64,000 nt of DNA from Serratia plymuthica NBRC 102599 (GTDB lineage: Bacteria > Pseudomonadota > Gammaproteobacteria > Enterobacterales > Enterobacteriaceae), in NCBI RefSeq assembly GCF_001590925.1, contig NZ_BCTU01000011.1, forward strand, positions 1 through 64,000, read 5' to 3'. Under the pieces are notes generated by a model. That model was not told the origin of the DNA, made no database searches, and was given only the letters and a program-made list of their open reading frames with translations. This document shows positions 46,132 through 55,886 of the stretch, piece by piece. The position numbers were made by a program, and so were the translations under genes. The first letter of the stretch is position 1; the number at the start of each line of letters is the position of its first letter.

Positions 46132-46255
46132 ATTTCAGCGATCTGTGAGATTAGCTTCAGTCCGTCTGGTGTGAAAATAATTTGCCGCTATAGTAAGAAT
46201 TCGTTTACAGAAAGCCTGCGGCTTTTATTTCTACAGCCTTTTCCGACGGTACCCT

Positions 46256-47563
46256 ATGCCTCACGACAATAATCGCCGGTTAAACCGGCAAGACTACAAA
46301 ACTCTGACGTTGGCGGCCCTCGGCGGTGCGTTGGAGTTTTATGACTTCATCATTTTCGTCTTCTTTGCCGCGGTGATGGGCGAGCTGTTTTTCCCGGCGG
46401 ACATGCCGGAATGGCTGCGACAGGTGCAGACCTTCGGTATCTTCGCCGCCGGTTATCTGGCCCGGCCGCTGGGCGGCATCGTGATGGCGCATTTCGGCGA
46501 TCGGGTTGGTCGCAAAAAAATGTTCAGCCTGAGCATTCTGTTGATGGCGTTACCGACGCTGGCGATGGGCCTGTTGCCCACTTACGCCAATATCGGCATT
46601 GCCGCACCGTTGTTACTGTTGTTGATGCGTGTGTTGCAAGGGGCGGCGATTGGCGGTGAAGTGCCGGGCGCCTGGGTATTTGTCGCCGAGCATGTGCCGC
46701 GCCGCCGTATCGGCTTCGCTTGTGGCACATTGACCGCCGGCCTGACCGTCGGCATCCTGCTGGGGTCGCTGGTCGCGACGGTGATCAACACCACCCTGAG
46801 CCAACAGACCATTCTCGACGGTGGCTGGCGTATCCCGTTCCTGCTCGGTGGTATCTTCGGGCTGGTGGCGATGTATTTGCGCCGCTGGCTGCAGGAAACG
46901 CCCATTTTCATCGAGATGCAGGCGCGCAAAGCGCTGGCCAAGGAGCTGCCGCTAAAATCCGTGGTGCTTAATCATCGCAAGGAAGTGGCGGTGTCTATGC
47001 TGCTCACCTGGTTGCTGTCCGCCGGTATCGTGGTGGTCATTCTGATGACGCCAACCTACCTGCAAAAACAGTTTGGCATCGCCCCGGCGCTGTCGCTACA
47101 GGCCAACAGCATCGCCACCATTATGCTGATTGCCGGCTGCATTGCCGCCGGGCTGTCGGCGGATCGCTTTGGCGCCAGCAAAACCTTTATCGTCGGCAGT
47201 CTATTGCTGGCCGGTTGCAGCTGGCTGTTCTATCAGACGGTGGGCGTGCACCCGGAAATGCTGTTTGCTTGCTATGCCCTGGTAGGCTTCAGCGTGGGGG
47301 TAGTGGGTGCGGTGCCTTATGTGATGGTGCGAGCCTTCCCGGCAGAAGTGCGGTTTACCGGGATTTCGTTCTCATACAATGTCGCATACGCTATTTTTGG
47401 CGGTTTAACCCCAATATTTGTCACGCTGATCATGAAGTTAACCCCGTTAGCCCCCGCTTACTACGTGCTGGCGTTGTCCGGTATCGGGCTGCTGCTGGGC
47501 ATCTACCTGCACCGCGATTTAAACAGCGAAACCAAGGTGCAACGCGCCGGTTCCTACAGCTAA
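46256..47563 (+). CDS. MFS transporter, metabolite:H+ symporter type
   Basis: A 435-residue major facilitator with about 12 membrane segments. The MHS-type signature is GGALEFYDFIIFVFFA near the N-terminus. The loop 2-3 motif is GDRVGRKKM, then LQGAAIGGEVPGAWVFVAEH, typical of the ProP/KgtP/ShiA group of metabolite:proton symporters. Substrate cannot be told. It is not at this place in E. coli, where satP follows mog directly. Confidence 0.88.
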   Translation: MPHDNNRRLNRQDYKTLTLAALGGALEFYDFIIFVFFAAVMGELFFPADMPEWLRQVQTFGIFAAGYLARPLGGIVMAHFGDRVGRKKMFSLSILLMALPTLAMGLLPTYANIGIAAPLLLLLMRVLQGAAIGGEVPGAWVFVAEHVPRRRIGFACGTLTAGLTVGILLGSLVATVINTTLSQQTILDGGWRIPFLLGGIFGLVAMYLRRWLQETPIFIEMQARKALAKELPLKSVVLNHRKEVAVSMLLTWLLSAGIVVVILMTPTYLQKQFGIAPALSLQANSIATIMLIAGCIAAGLSADRFGASKTFIVGSLLLAGCSWLFYQTVGVHPEMLFACYALVGFSVGVVGAVPYVMVRAFPAEVRFTGISFSYNVAYAIFGGLTPIFVTLIMKLTPLAPAYYVLALSGIGLLLGIYLHRDLNSETKVQRAGSYS

Positions 47564-47592
47564 AAAAAAACCCTGCGACGCAGGGTTTTTTG
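47562..47592. terminator. bidirectional terminator MFS/satP
   Basis: The stem AAACCCTGC / GCAGGGTTT with a 3-nt loop, an A run before it and a T run after it, between convergent genes. Confidence 0.88.
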
Positions 47593-47609
47593 TTTCAGGC
47601 CAAAGGCAA

Positions 47610-48209
47610 TTACGCCGTCGCCGGAACAGGCTCCGCACCTTTGGCAGTCACTGCGCCAATCGGCAGCACCGTACGGCCAAACTGCTCGTTGAGCACTTCC
47701 GCCATGGCCAGGTAAATGGCGCTGGCGCCGCAGATCACCCCTTCATAACCGGCAAAGGTCAGCAGCGCAGGGTTGCCGGTGATGTTGCCAATCGCCAACA
47801 GGGCGAACAGCAGCGTCAGGCTGGCAAAGATGAATTGCAACGCACGATTGGCGCACAGCGTGCCGAAGAACATGAACAGGGTGAAAACGCCCCACAGCGC
47901 CAGGTAAATGCCCAGCACGGTAGCGTCGGTCGGTTCGGCCAGGCCCAGGCGTGGCAGCAGCAGAATGCCGACCAGGCTCAGCCAGAAGCTGCCGTAAGAG
48001 ATAAAGGCGGTCATGCCGAAGGTGTTGCCCTTCTTGTATTCCAGCAGGCCGGCCATAATCTGGGCCAGGCCACCGAAGAAAATCCCCATGCTGATGATGA
48101 CGGAAGTCAGTGGGAAAAAGCCCGCGTTGTGCAGGTTCAGCAAGACGGTGGTCATCCCGAAGCCCATCAGGCCGAGAGGGCCGGGATTTGCCAACTTGTT
48201 GGTGTGCAT
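47610..48209 (-). CDS. satP: acetate/succinate:proton symporter SatP (YaaH)
   Basis: A 199-residue six-helix transporter of the GPR1/FUN34/YaaH family, importing acetate and succinate. The family motif [14 protein letters not shown] is at the N-terminus. [20 protein letters not shown] and the C-terminal [20 protein letters not shown] match E. coli SatP. It is a little longer at the C-terminus ([15 protein letters not shown]). AGAGGA lies upstream of the ATG. Confidence 0.95.
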   Translation of the reverse strand: MHTNKLANPGPLGLMGFGMTTVLLNLHNAGFFPLTSVIISMGIFFGGLAQIMAGLLEYKKGNTFGMTAFISYGSFWLSLVGILLLPRLGLAEPTDATVLGIYLALWGVFTLFMFFGTLCANRALQFIFASLTLLFALLAIGNITGNPALLTFAGYEGVICGASAIYLAMAEVLNEQFGRTVLPIGAVTAKGAEPVPATA

Positions 48210-48533
48210 ATGTCCTCTGCGATAACAGAAAATTAACGGAAATAGCTAAGTAAATTCATAAATGGTCTGAATGGCCGAAAAAACCGTAACTTCCATCAGA
48301 GCGCGCGGCATCATAATGATCCCCTGAGCAGGAAACAATGATCTGAGTGACGATAAAAAAGAAATTTTTTTCACCTTGCCCCTTGATGCTGAGTGGGATG
48401 GCCCCATCTTATTTGCAACCGCAGTTGCTGACCGCGGGAAAGACTGAGATAGCGGGCAGTTGAAAAGCAAAAAATCGCCCGCATATAGGTTAGCAACCTG
48501 ACCGATTATGAATTTATTAGTGGAGACGTTTAG
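48210..48533. other. satP/dnaK divergent intergenic region
   Basis: 324 bp containing the heat-shock promoter of dnaK (annotated separately) and a leader of roughly 120 nt. E. coli carries yaaW and yaaI in this interval; neither is recognisable here. Confidence 0.6.
48382..48409 (+). promoter_or_regulatory. sigma-32 heat-shock promoter of dnaK
   Basis: The -35 is CTTGATG (48382-48388) and the -10 is CCCCATCT (48402-48409), with a 13-bp spacer. Both elements and the spacing equal those of E. coli dnaK P1. The promoter should respond to RpoH. Confidence 0.9.
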
Positions 48534-50447
48534 ATGGGCAAAATTATTGGTATCGACCTGGGGACTACCAACTCCTGCGTAGCAATTATGGATGGTGGTA
48601 AGGCGCGCGTGCTGGAAAACGCCGAGGGCGACCGCACAACTCCTTCTATTATCGCCTACACCCAAGACGGTGAGATTCTGGTTGGTCAGCCGGCTAAGCG
48701 TCAGGCTGTGACTAACCCACAAAATACCCTGTTTGCGATCAAGCGCCTGATTGGCCGTCGTTTCCAGGACGAAGAAGCACAGCGTGATAAAGACATCATG
48801 CCGTACCAAATCGTGGCCGCGGATAACGGCGACGCTTGGATCGAAGTGAAAGGCCAGAAAATCGCGCCTCCGCAGATTTCTGCTGAAGTGCTGAAGAAAA
48901 TGAAGAAAACGGCGGAAGATTACCTGGGTGAACCGGTAACTGAAGCGGTTATCACCGTACCTGCCTACTTCAACGACGCACAGCGTCAGGCGACCAAAGA
49001 CGCCGGCCGTATCGCAGGTCTGGAAGTAAAACGCATCATCAACGAACCGACTGCTGCAGCCCTGGCTTACGGCCTGGACAAAGAAGTCGGCAACCGCACC
49101 ATCGCGGTTTATGACCTGGGCGGCGGTACTTTCGATATTTCCATTATCGAAATCGACGACGTTGACGGCGAAAAAACCTTCGAAGTTCTGGCAACCAACG
49201 GTGATACCCACCTGGGTGGCGAAGACTTCGACAGCCGTCTGATCAACTATCTGGTTGAAGAGTTCAAGAAAGAACAGGGCATGGATCTGCGTAAAGATCC
49301 GCTGGCAATGCAGCGTCTGAAAGAAGCCGCAGAGAAAGCGAAGATTGAGCTGTCTTCCGCTCAGCAGACCGACGTCAACCTGCCGTACATCACGGCAGAC
49401 GCGAGCGGCCCGAAACACATGAACATCAAAGTGACCCGCGCCAAACTCGAGTCGCTGGTTGAAGATCTGGTTGCTCGTTCCATCGAGCCACTGAAAGTTG
49501 CGCTGAAAGACGCAGGCCTGTCGGTTTCCGACATTCAGGACGTGATCCTGGTGGGCGGCCAGACCCGTATGCCAATGGTTCAGAAGAAAGTCGCTGATTT
49601 CTTCGGTAAAGAACCGCGTAAAGACGTTAACCCGGACGAAGCCGTTGCGGTAGGTGCTGCGGTACAGGGCGGCGTGTTGGCCGGTGATGTGAAGGACGTT
49701 CTGCTGCTGGACGTTACCCCGCTGTCGCTGGGTATCGAAACCATGGGCAGCGTGATGACTCCGCTGATCACCAAAAACACCACCATCCCGACCAAGCACA
49801 GCCAGGTGTTCTCTACCGCTGAAGACAACCAGTCTGCGGTAACCATCCATGTGCTGCAGGGTGAGCGTAAACGCGCTAACGATAACAAGTCGCTGGGCCA
49901 GTTCAACCTGGACGGCATCCAGGCTGCTCCACGCGGTATGGCGCAGATCGAAGTGACCTTCGACATCGACGCCGACGGTATTTTGCACGTGTCTGCCAAA
50001 GACAAGAATACCGGCCGTGAGCAGAAAATCACCATCAAGGCTTCTTCTGGTCTGAACGAAGAAGAAATCCAGAAAATGGTGCGTGATGCCGAACTGAACG
50101 CCGAAGCTGACCGTAAGTTCGAAGAGCTGGTGCAGACCCGTAACCAGGCCGATCACCTGATCCACGGCACCCGTAAGCAGTTGGAAGAAGCAGGCGACAA
50201 ACTGCCGGCGGAAGACAAAACGGCTATCGAAGCGGCGCTGAAAGATCTGGAAGTGGCGGTTAAAGGCGAAGACAAAGCCGAGATCGAAGCCAAGACCCAG
50301 GCGCTGGTGCAGGTTTCCGGCAAGCTGCTGGAAATGGCTCAGGCGCAGCAGGCTCAGCAAGGTGCTGATGCCGGTGCTGACAACGCGGCGCAGAAAGACG
50401 ACGACGTGGTTGACGCTGAGTTCGAAGAAGTTAAAGACAAGAAATAA
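48534..50447 (+). CDS. dnaK: chaperone DnaK (Hsp70)
   Basis: A 637-residue Hsp70 chaperone. The N-terminal ATPase domain begins [16 protein letters not shown] and contains [12 protein letters not shown] and [14 protein letters not shown]. The linker VLLLDVTPL leads into the substrate-binding domain, and the lid ends in the EEVKDKK tail. Similarity to E. coli DnaK is very high. Downstream dnaJ follows after 106 bp of paired hairpins. Confidence 0.99.
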   Translation: MGKIIGIDLGTTNSCVAIMDGGKARVLENAEGDRTTPSIIAYTQDGEILVGQPAKRQAVTNPQNTLFAIKRLIGRRFQDEEAQRDKDIMPYQIVAADNGDAWIEVKGQKIAPPQISAEVLKKMKKTAEDYLGEPVTEAVITVPAYFNDAQRQATKDAGRIAGLEVKRIINEPTAAALAYGLDKEVGNRTIAVYDLGGGTFDISIIEIDDVDGEKTFEVLATNGDTHLGGEDFDSRLINYLVEEFKKEQGMDLRKDPLAMQRLKEAAEKAKIELSSAQQTDVNLPYITADASGPKHMNIKVTRAKLESLVEDLVARSIEPLKVALKDAGLSVSDIQDVILVGGQTRMPMVQKKVADFFGKEPRKDVNPDEAVAVGAAVQGGVLAGDVKDVLLLDVTPLSLGIETMGSVMTPLITKNTTIPTKHSQVFSTAEDNQSAVTIHVLQGERKRANDNKSLGQFNLDGIQAAPRGMAQIEVTFDIDADGILHVSAKDKNTGREQKITIKASSGLNEEEIQKMVRDAELNAEADRKFEELVQTRNQADHLIHGTRKQLEEAGDKLPAEDKTAIEAALKDLEVAVKGEDKAEIEAKTQALVQVSGKLLEMAQAQQAQQGADAGADNAAQKDDDVVDAEFEEVKDKK

Positions 50448-50465
50448 TCGCCCTTAAGCGGGCAC

Positions 50466-50528
50466 GTAACGGCCGTCAGGCCGTTACTGGAAACCAGCAC
50501 GGGCGTCGAGGCAACTCTACGCCCGTGC
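50466..50528 (+). other. two perfect hairpins between dnaK and dnaJ
   Basis: GTAACGGCC / GGCCGTTAC (9 bp, loop GTCA, 50466-50487) and GCACGGGCGT / ACGCCCGTGC (10 bp, loop 12, 50497-50528). There are no U tracts. They probably stabilise or set the dnaK:dnaJ transcript ratio rather than terminate. Confidence 0.65.
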
Positions 50529-50553
50529 ACGCATGTTAAGGGTAAGAGAAATA

Positions 50554-51684
50554 ATGGCGAAGAAAGACTATTACGAGATTCTCGGCGTCTCCAAGACGGC
50601 GGAAGAGCGTGAGATAAAAAAGGCGTATAAGCGCCTGGCGATGAAATACCATCCTGACCGCAACCAGGAGAAAGACGCCGAAGCCCAATTTAAAGAGGTT
50701 AAGGAAGCCTACGAGGTCCTGACCGACGCTCAAAAACGCGCGGCTTACGATCAGTACGGCCATGCCGCCTTTGAACAGGGCGGTATGGGTGGTGGTGGCG
50801 GGTTTGGCGGCGGCGGCGCCGACTTCAGCGATATCTTTGGCGACGTATTCGGCGACATCTTTGGTGGTGGCCGCCGTCAGCGCGCCAGCCGCGGTTCCGA
50901 TCTGCGCTACAACATGGAGCTCTCCCTCGAGGAAGCGGTTCGTGGCGTTACCAAAGAGATCCGCATCCCGACGCTGGAAGAGTGTGGCGTATGTCACGGC
51001 AGCGGCGCGAAGCCCGGCAGTTCGCCGGTGACCTGTCCGACCTGTCATGGTCAGGGCCAGGTGCAAATGCGCCAGGGCTTCTTTACCGTGCAGCAGGCCT
51101 GTCCGCACTGTCATGGTCGCGGTCAGATCATTAAAGATCCTTGCAACAGCTGCCACGGCCACGGCCGGGTAGAGAAAGCCAAAACGCTGTCGGTGAAAAT
51201 CCCGGCCGGCGTAGATACCGGCGACCGCATCCGCCTGGCGGGTGAGGGTGAAGCGGGTGAGCATGGTGCACCGGCGGGGGATTTGTACGTTCAGGTTCAG
51301 GTGAAAGCGCACCCGATCTTCGAGCGTGAAGGCAATAACCTGTACTGTGAAGTGCCGATTAACTTCGCGATGGCAGCATTGGGCGGCGAGATTGAAGTGC
51401 CGACGCTGGATGGCCGCGTGAAGCTGAAAGTGCCTGCGGAAACCCAGACCGGCAAACTGTTCCGCATGCGCGGCAAGGGCGTCAAATCTGTGCGTGGTGG
51501 CAGCCAGGGCGACCTGCTGTGCCGCGTGGTGGTGGAGACCCCGGTTAACCTGAACGACAAGCAGAAGCAGTTGTTGAAAGAGCTGGAAGAGAGCCTTGGT
51601 GGCCCATCCGGCGACAAAAACAGCCCGCGTTCGAAGACCTTCTTCGACGGCGTGAAAAAGTTCTTTGACGACCTGACGCGTTAA
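50554..51684 (+). CDS. dnaJ: co-chaperone DnaJ (Hsp40)
   Basis: A 376-residue Hsp40 that delivers substrates to DnaK and stimulates its ATPase. The J domain has HPD at 33-35, then a Gly/Phe-rich segment and a zinc domain with four CxxCxGxG-type repeats ([32 protein letters not shown]). The C-terminal substrate-binding and dimerisation domain is complete. The ATG at 50554 is used; an ATG 7 codons earlier lacks homology. Confidence 0.98.
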   Translation: MAKKDYYEILGVSKTAEEREIKKAYKRLAMKYHPDRNQEKDAEAQFKEVKEAYEVLTDAQKRAAYDQYGHAAFEQGGMGGGGGFGGGGADFSDIFGDVFGDIFGGGRRQRASRGSDLRYNMELSLEEAVRGVTKEIRIPTLEECGVCHGSGAKPGSSPVTCPTCHGQGQVQMRQGFFTVQQACPHCHGRGQIIKDPCNSCHGHGRVEKAKTLSVKIPAGVDTGDRIRLAGEGEAGEHGAPAGDLYVQVQVKAHPIFEREGNNLYCEVPINFAMAALGGEIEVPTLDGRVKLKVPAETQTGKLFRMRGKGVKSVRGGSQGDLLCRVVVETPVNLNDKQKQLLKELEESLGGPSGDKNSPRSKTFFDGVKKFFDDLTR

Positions 51685-51711
51685 TCTGCTGTTTACGTTA
51701 GCGTAATACAT

Positions 51712-51740
51712 AAAACCCCGGCGTCGAATCCGGGGTTTTT
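51712..51740 (+). terminator. terminator of dnaKJ
   Basis: A 10-bp stem AAAACCCCGG / CCGGGGTTTT with an 8-nt loop, followed by a T-rich tract, 27 nt after the dnaJ stop. Confidence 0.88.
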
Positions 51741-51927
51741 TATTGATTTTCGGATCTCAACGTCCCCTCATTAGAATGTGACTTACATCGTTAATTGATC
51801 GGTTTTTACGATGTTAATAGCATTTATAAACGTGTTTTATCGAGTTAAAACGGCGTCTATACTCATTCCATTACTTTGTCTGAGGGGCGGTTTCTATAAG
51901 CCCCGCAATGCTGTGGAGAGACGTATT

Positions 51928-53094
51928 GTGACCAACATTATTCGTCAGTTTTTACGTCAGGAAGCCGCGGGCGGCATTATCCTGATTGTGGCCGCGATTA
52001 TCGCGTTGATCATGGCCAACACCCCGGCTCAGGGGATTTATCACGCTTTTCTCGATTTACCTGTCATGGTGAAAATCTCCTCGCTGGAGGTTGGCAAACC
52101 CTTGTTGCTGTGGATTAACGATGGCCTGATGGCGATATTTTTCCTGGTGGTTGGGCTGGAAGTTAAGCGTGAGTTGATGGAAGGCTCATTGGCCGGGCGT
52201 GACAAGGCGGTATTTCCGGCGATCGCCGCGTTGGGCGGTATGCTGGCGCCGGCGCTGATTTATTTGATGTTCAACGGCGCGGATGAGGTCACCCGTCAGG
52301 GCTGGGCGATCCCGGCGGCAACCGACATTGCGTTCGCCCTTGGGGTTATGGCGCTGTTGGGGAACCGCGTTCCCACCAGCCTGAAGGTGTTCCTGTTGGC
52401 GCTGGCGATTATCGACGACCTGGGCGTGATCGTGATTATCGCGCTGTTCTATACCCATGAAGTGTCGATGACGGCGCTGGGCGTGGCTGCGGCTTCCATT
52501 GCCGTGCTGGCGTTGATGAACTGGCGCGGCGTGGGGAAAACCTCGCTCTATATGTTTGTCGGCCTGGTGTTGTGGGTGGCGATCCTCAAGTCCGGGGTGC
52601 ATGCGACGCTGGCTGGGGTGATCGTCGGCTTTATGATACCGCTGCATGTGAAAAAGGGGCCGTCGCCGTCAGAGACGCTGGAGCATGGGCTGCACCCCTG
52701 GGTGGCGTTCCTGATACTGCCGCTGTTTGCCTTTGCCAACGCCGGTGTTTCATTGCAGGGCGTGTCGCTGAGCGGGCTGACTTCGCTGTTGCCAATGGGG
52801 ATTACAGCGGGGCTGTTTATCGGTAAGCCCTTGGGTATCTTCACTTTTAGCCTGCTCGCCGTGAAGCTGGGCATTGCCCGTCTGCCTGAAGGAATTGGTT
52901 TCAAACAGGTGTTTGCTGTTTCTGTGCTCTGTGGTATTGGTTTCACCATGTCGATCTTCATCGCTTCGCTGGCTTTTGGCGATGCGGATGTTGCATTAAG
53001 CACCTACTCGCGGCTGGGTATCCTGATGGGTTCCACCACCGCGGCGGTAGTGGGATACGGTCTGTTGCGTCTGTCGTTACCTCGAGTCAGATAA
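51928..53094 (+). CDS. nhaA: Na+/H+ antiporter NhaA
   Basis: A 388-residue inner-membrane sodium/proton antiporter with about 12 helices. The ion-binding aspartates D163 and D164 lie in [11 protein letters not shown], at the E. coli positions, with [13 protein letters not shown] in helix IV. The start is the GTG at 51928 with GGAGAG 7 nt upstream; the frame runs 39 codons further but without homology. It is followed by its regulator nhaR. Confidence 0.96.
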   Translation: MTNIIRQFLRQEAAGGIILIVAAIIALIMANTPAQGIYHAFLDLPVMVKISSLEVGKPLLLWINDGLMAIFFLVVGLEVKRELMEGSLAGRDKAVFPAIAALGGMLAPALIYLMFNGADEVTRQGWAIPAATDIAFALGVMALLGNRVPTSLKVFLLALAIIDDLGVIVIIALFYTHEVSMTALGVAAASIAVLALMNWRGVGKTSLYMFVGLVLWVAILKSGVHATLAGVIVGFMIPLHVKKGPSPSETLEHGLHPWVAFLILPLFAFANAGVSLQGVSLSGLTSLLPMGITAGLFIGKPLGIFTFSLLAVKLGIARLPEGIGFKQVFAVSVLCGIGFTMSIFIASLAFGDADVALSTYSRLGILMGSTTAAVVGYGLLRLSLPRVR

Positions 53095-53138
53095 CTCTTT
53101 TAGGGGATCCCCTGTTGATGGGGACACACTACAATAGC

Positions 53139-53180
53139 TGGTCGGAGTTGTTCAGTATAAAATATGTTCAACTTCGACCA
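53139..53180 (+). terminator. inverted repeat between nhaA and nhaR
   Basis: A 42-bp interrupted palindrome with arms TGGTCGGAGTTG / CAACTTCGACCA (12 bp, one G-U pair) and a T-rich tail. It may be an nhaA terminator or a regulatory site. A perfect 10-bp palindrome GGGGATCCCC lies at 53103-53112. Confidence 0.45.
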
Positions 53181-53288
53181 TTCTGTTTAGGACGAATGCA
53201 GCAACAGGTTGTCTGAAACATTACAAGGACATTAATCGCTCATCACGGCAGGCCTTTTGCCGATGCGAAACGTTAAGGAGAGCACCTC

Positions 53289-54188
53289 GTGAGGATGTCG
53301 CATATCAACTTTAATCACCTTTACTACTTCTGGCAGGTCTGCAAAGAAGGTTCGGTGGTCGGTGCCGCCGAAGCGTTGTTTCTGACGCCGCAGACCATTA
53401 CCGGCCAGATCAAGGCGCTGGAAGAACGTTTGGACGGCAAGCTGTTCAAGCGTCAGGGGCGTGGGCTGGTGCCTTCAGAGCTGGGGCAGCTGGTTTTCCG
53501 TTATGCTGACAAGATGTTTATGCTCAGCCAGGAAATGCTGGATATCGTCAACTATCGCAAAGAATCGAATCTGCTGTTCGACGTGGGGGTGGCGGATGCG
53601 CTGTCAAAACGTCTGGTGAGTCAGGTTCTGGAAACGGCGGTGGTGGTGGACAACGAGCAAATCCACCTGCGTTGCTTTGAATCAACGCATGAGATGTTGT
53701 TGGAACAGCTCAGCCAGCACAAACTGGATATGATCCTGTCAGACTGCCCGGTGGATTCCAGCCAGCAGGAAGGGTTGTTTTCGCTCAAGCTGGGCGAGTG
53801 CGGCATTAGCTTCTTCTGCCGCCAGCCGGCGCCGGACCTGCCGTTCCCTGCTTGTCTGGAGCAGCGCAAGCTGTTGATCCCCGGCCGCCGTTCGATGCTG
53901 GGGCGTAAACTGCTCAACTGGTTTAACACCCAGGGTATCCAGGTGGAAATTCTGGGCGAGTTTGATGATGCTGCACTGATGAAGACATTTGGCATGTACC
54001 ACAACGCGATCTTCGTTGCGCCGACTTTGTATGCGCAGGACACTTATAACGATGATGACGTGGTGGAGATTGGGCGTATAGATAGCGTACAGGAAGAGTA
54101 CTACATCATCTTTGCCGAGCGCATGATCCAGCATCCGGCGGTACAAAGGGTGTGTAACAAGGATTTCTCGGCGCTGTTTGCTTACTAG
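53289..54188 (+). CDS. nhaR: transcriptional activator NhaR
   Basis: A 299-residue LysR-type activator of nhaA in response to Na+. The HTH is [20 protein letters not shown] (about 22-41), and the C-terminal domain is nearly co-linear with E. coli NhaR ([20 protein letters not shown]). The start is GTG with AAGGAGAG upstream, giving [10 protein letters not shown]; an ATG two codons later is possible. It is co-directional with and downstream of nhaA. Confidence 0.96.
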   Translation: MRMSHINFNHLYYFWQVCKEGSVVGAAEALFLTPQTITGQIKALEERLDGKLFKRQGRGLVPSELGQLVFRYADKMFMLSQEMLDIVNYRKESNLLFDVGVADALSKRLVSQVLETAVVVDNEQIHLRCFESTHEMLLEQLSQHKLDMILSDCPVDSSQQEGLFSLKLGECGISFFCRQPAPDLPFPACLEQRKLLIPGRRSMLGRKLLNWFNTQGIQVEILGEFDDAALMKTFGMYHNAIFVAPTLYAQDTYNDDDVVEIGRIDSVQEEYYIIFAERMIQHPAVQRVCNKDFSALFAY

Positions 54189-54210
54189 ATAGAACGGGTA
54201 TTGCAGACGT

Positions 54211-54239
54211 AAAAAAACCGGCCTGAGCCGGTTTTTTTT
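54211..54239. terminator. bidirectional terminator nhaR/rpsT
   Basis: The stem ACCGGC / GCCGGT with loop CTGA, preceded by an A run and followed by a T run, between the convergent nhaR and rpsT. Confidence 0.9.
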
Positions 54240-54261
54240 ATCAAGCAGACAACACTAATGC

Positions 54262-54525
54262 TTATTGCATTGCGTTGATGCGCGCCGACAAGTTTGACTT
54301 ATGACGTGCTGCTTTATTTTTGTGGATCAGACCTTTAGCAGCCTTGCGGTCCACGATTGGTTGCATTACGTTGAATGCGTTTTGTGCTACTTCTTTGTCG
54401 CCAGCTACGATTGCCGCTTCTACTTTCTTGATGTAGGTACGCATCATTGAACGACCACTAGCGTTGTGCTTGCGGCGTTTCTCAGACTGTACGGCGCGTT
54501 TCTTAGCTGATTTGATATTAGCCAA
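54262..54525 (-). CDS. rpsT: 30S ribosomal protein S20
   Basis: An 87-residue basic helical protein binding 16S rRNA in the 30S body. It starts with [20 protein letters not shown] and ends in SARINAMQ. The start codon is TTG, as in E. coli, where the poor start contributes to autogenous control of S20 synthesis. GGAG precedes it. Confidence 0.98.
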   Translation of the reverse strand: MANIKSAKKRAVQSEKRRKHNASGRSMMRTYIKKVEAAIVAGDKEVAQNAFNVMQPIVDRKAAKGLIHKNKAARHKSNLSARINAMQ

Positions 54526-54915
54526 GGTCCAACTCCCAAATATATTCTATTGAGGACAATTCGAAGGCCGAGGAATATGCCCTTTTGGCCTGCGTTTGTC
54601 AATGAATTTGTGCAAATAAGCGCCGTTTGTACGGGCGGCACTTGCTACGTTGTGATGGCGCAGGATTTTACCAGCTTCGGTCATGGGAATACAGTCTTTC
54701 GCGAGAAAATTCGCCAATGATTTGTCGCCTTGGTCGCAAGCCATTGGCTGTAGTCGGTAATCGCGTTTATAGCACCGGATAAACTGCGGTCTGGGCGTTT
54801 CACCTGCAGATTATCTCCGGTATGGTATGTCTATTACATAAAGGCACCAATCGCGGGTTAACCTTAACCGCTGTACAAGGTATAATCCGGCGATTTCCAC
54901 TGTTTTGAGCCAGCT
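54526..54915. other. rpsT/ribF divergent intergenic region
   Basis: 390 bp. It holds the rpsT leader and promoters, which I could not place confidently, and a good ribF promoter. E. coli has the small gene yaaY here; I see no equivalent. Confidence 0.55.
54858..54886 (+). promoter_or_regulatory. ribF promoter
   Basis: TTAACC (54858-54863) and a consensus TATAAT (54881-54886) with a 17-bp spacer, about 23 nt before the ribF start. Confidence 0.65.
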
Positions 54916-55854
54916 ATGCAGCTAATTCGCGGCGTTCACAATATCCGGGCACGTCACCATGGTTGCGTGCTCACCATCGGCAACTTTGACGGCGTACACC
55001 GCGGTCACCAGGCGTTGCTGGAGCAGCTGAAGCAAGAAGGGCAGCGTCTGGGGTTGCCCGTGATGGTCATGATCTTTGAGCCACAGCCGCTGGAAATGTT
55101 TGCAGCGGACAAGGCGCCGGCCCGGCTCACGCGTTTGCGTGACAAGGCCAAATACCTGGCACAGGCGGGGGTAGATTACCTGCTGTGCGTCAAGTTTGAT
55201 CCGCGTTTCGCCGCCAATACCGCCCAGGCGTTCGTCGCCGAACTGCTGGTGGAAAAGCTTGGCGTGAAATTCCTGATGGTCGGGGATGATTTTCGCTTTG
55301 GCGCAGCCCGCCAGGGCGATTTTCCGTTATTGCAAAAAGCCGGAGAAGAATACGGCTTTGAGGTGATCAGTACGCCGACCTTCCGCGAAGGCGATCAGCG
55401 TATCAGCAGCACGGCCATTCGCAATGCGCTGCGCGATGATGACCTGGCGCAGGCGGAAACGCTGCTGGGCCATCCGTACAGCATTTCTGGCCGGGTGGTG
55501 CACGGCGATGAACTGGGCCGCACCATTGGCTTCCCAACCGCCAACCTGCCGCTGAAGCGCCTGGTTGCGCCGGTGAAAGGGGTTTATGCGGTGGATGTTT
55601 ATGGTCTGGGCCCTGAACCGCTCCCTGGCGTGGCCAATATCGGCACGCGCCCGACCGTTGCCGGCGTGCGACAGCAACTGGAAGTCCATCTGCTGGATGT
55701 CACAATGGATCTTTACGGGCGCCATATTGACGTGGTGCTCCGCGCGAAATTGCGCAATGAACAGCGTTTTGCTTCGCTCGATGCGCTGAAGCAGCAAATC
55801 GCCAATGATGTGGTGACGGCCCGGAAGTTCTTCGGGCTACAGACACCGGTTTAA
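54916..55854 (+). CDS. ribF: bifunctional riboflavin kinase / FAD synthetase RibF
   Basis: A 312-residue enzyme making FMN then FAD. The N-terminal FMN adenylyltransferase has [16 protein letters not shown] and ISSTAIR. The C-terminal riboflavin kinase has [11 protein letters not shown] and a conserved NIGTRPT segment. It is first gene of the ribF-ileS-lspA-fkpB-ispH run; 32 bp separate it from ileS. Confidence 0.97.
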   Translation: MQLIRGVHNIRARHHGCVLTIGNFDGVHRGHQALLEQLKQEGQRLGLPVMVMIFEPQPLEMFAADKAPARLTRLRDKAKYLAQAGVDYLLCVKFDPRFAANTAQAFVAELLVEKLGVKFLMVGDDFRFGAARQGDFPLLQKAGEEYGFEVISTPTFREGDQRISSTAIRNALRDDDLAQAETLLGHPYSISGRVVHGDELGRTIGFPTANLPLKRLVAPVKGVYAVDVYGLGPEPLPGVANIGTRPTVAGVRQQLEVHLLDVTMDLYGRHIDVVLRAKLRNEQRFASLDALKQQIANDVVTARKFFGLQTPV

Positions 55855-55886
55855 TCTCTATAGCCGAAAACGGAACCGAGAATCTA

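Noticed and set aside
48246-50360. 704-codon open frame opposite dnaK
   Set aside because: Arises from dnaK codon bias read in reverse. The translation is Phe/Arg/His-rich with no domain, and its end runs past the dnaK heat-shock promoter into the satP side.
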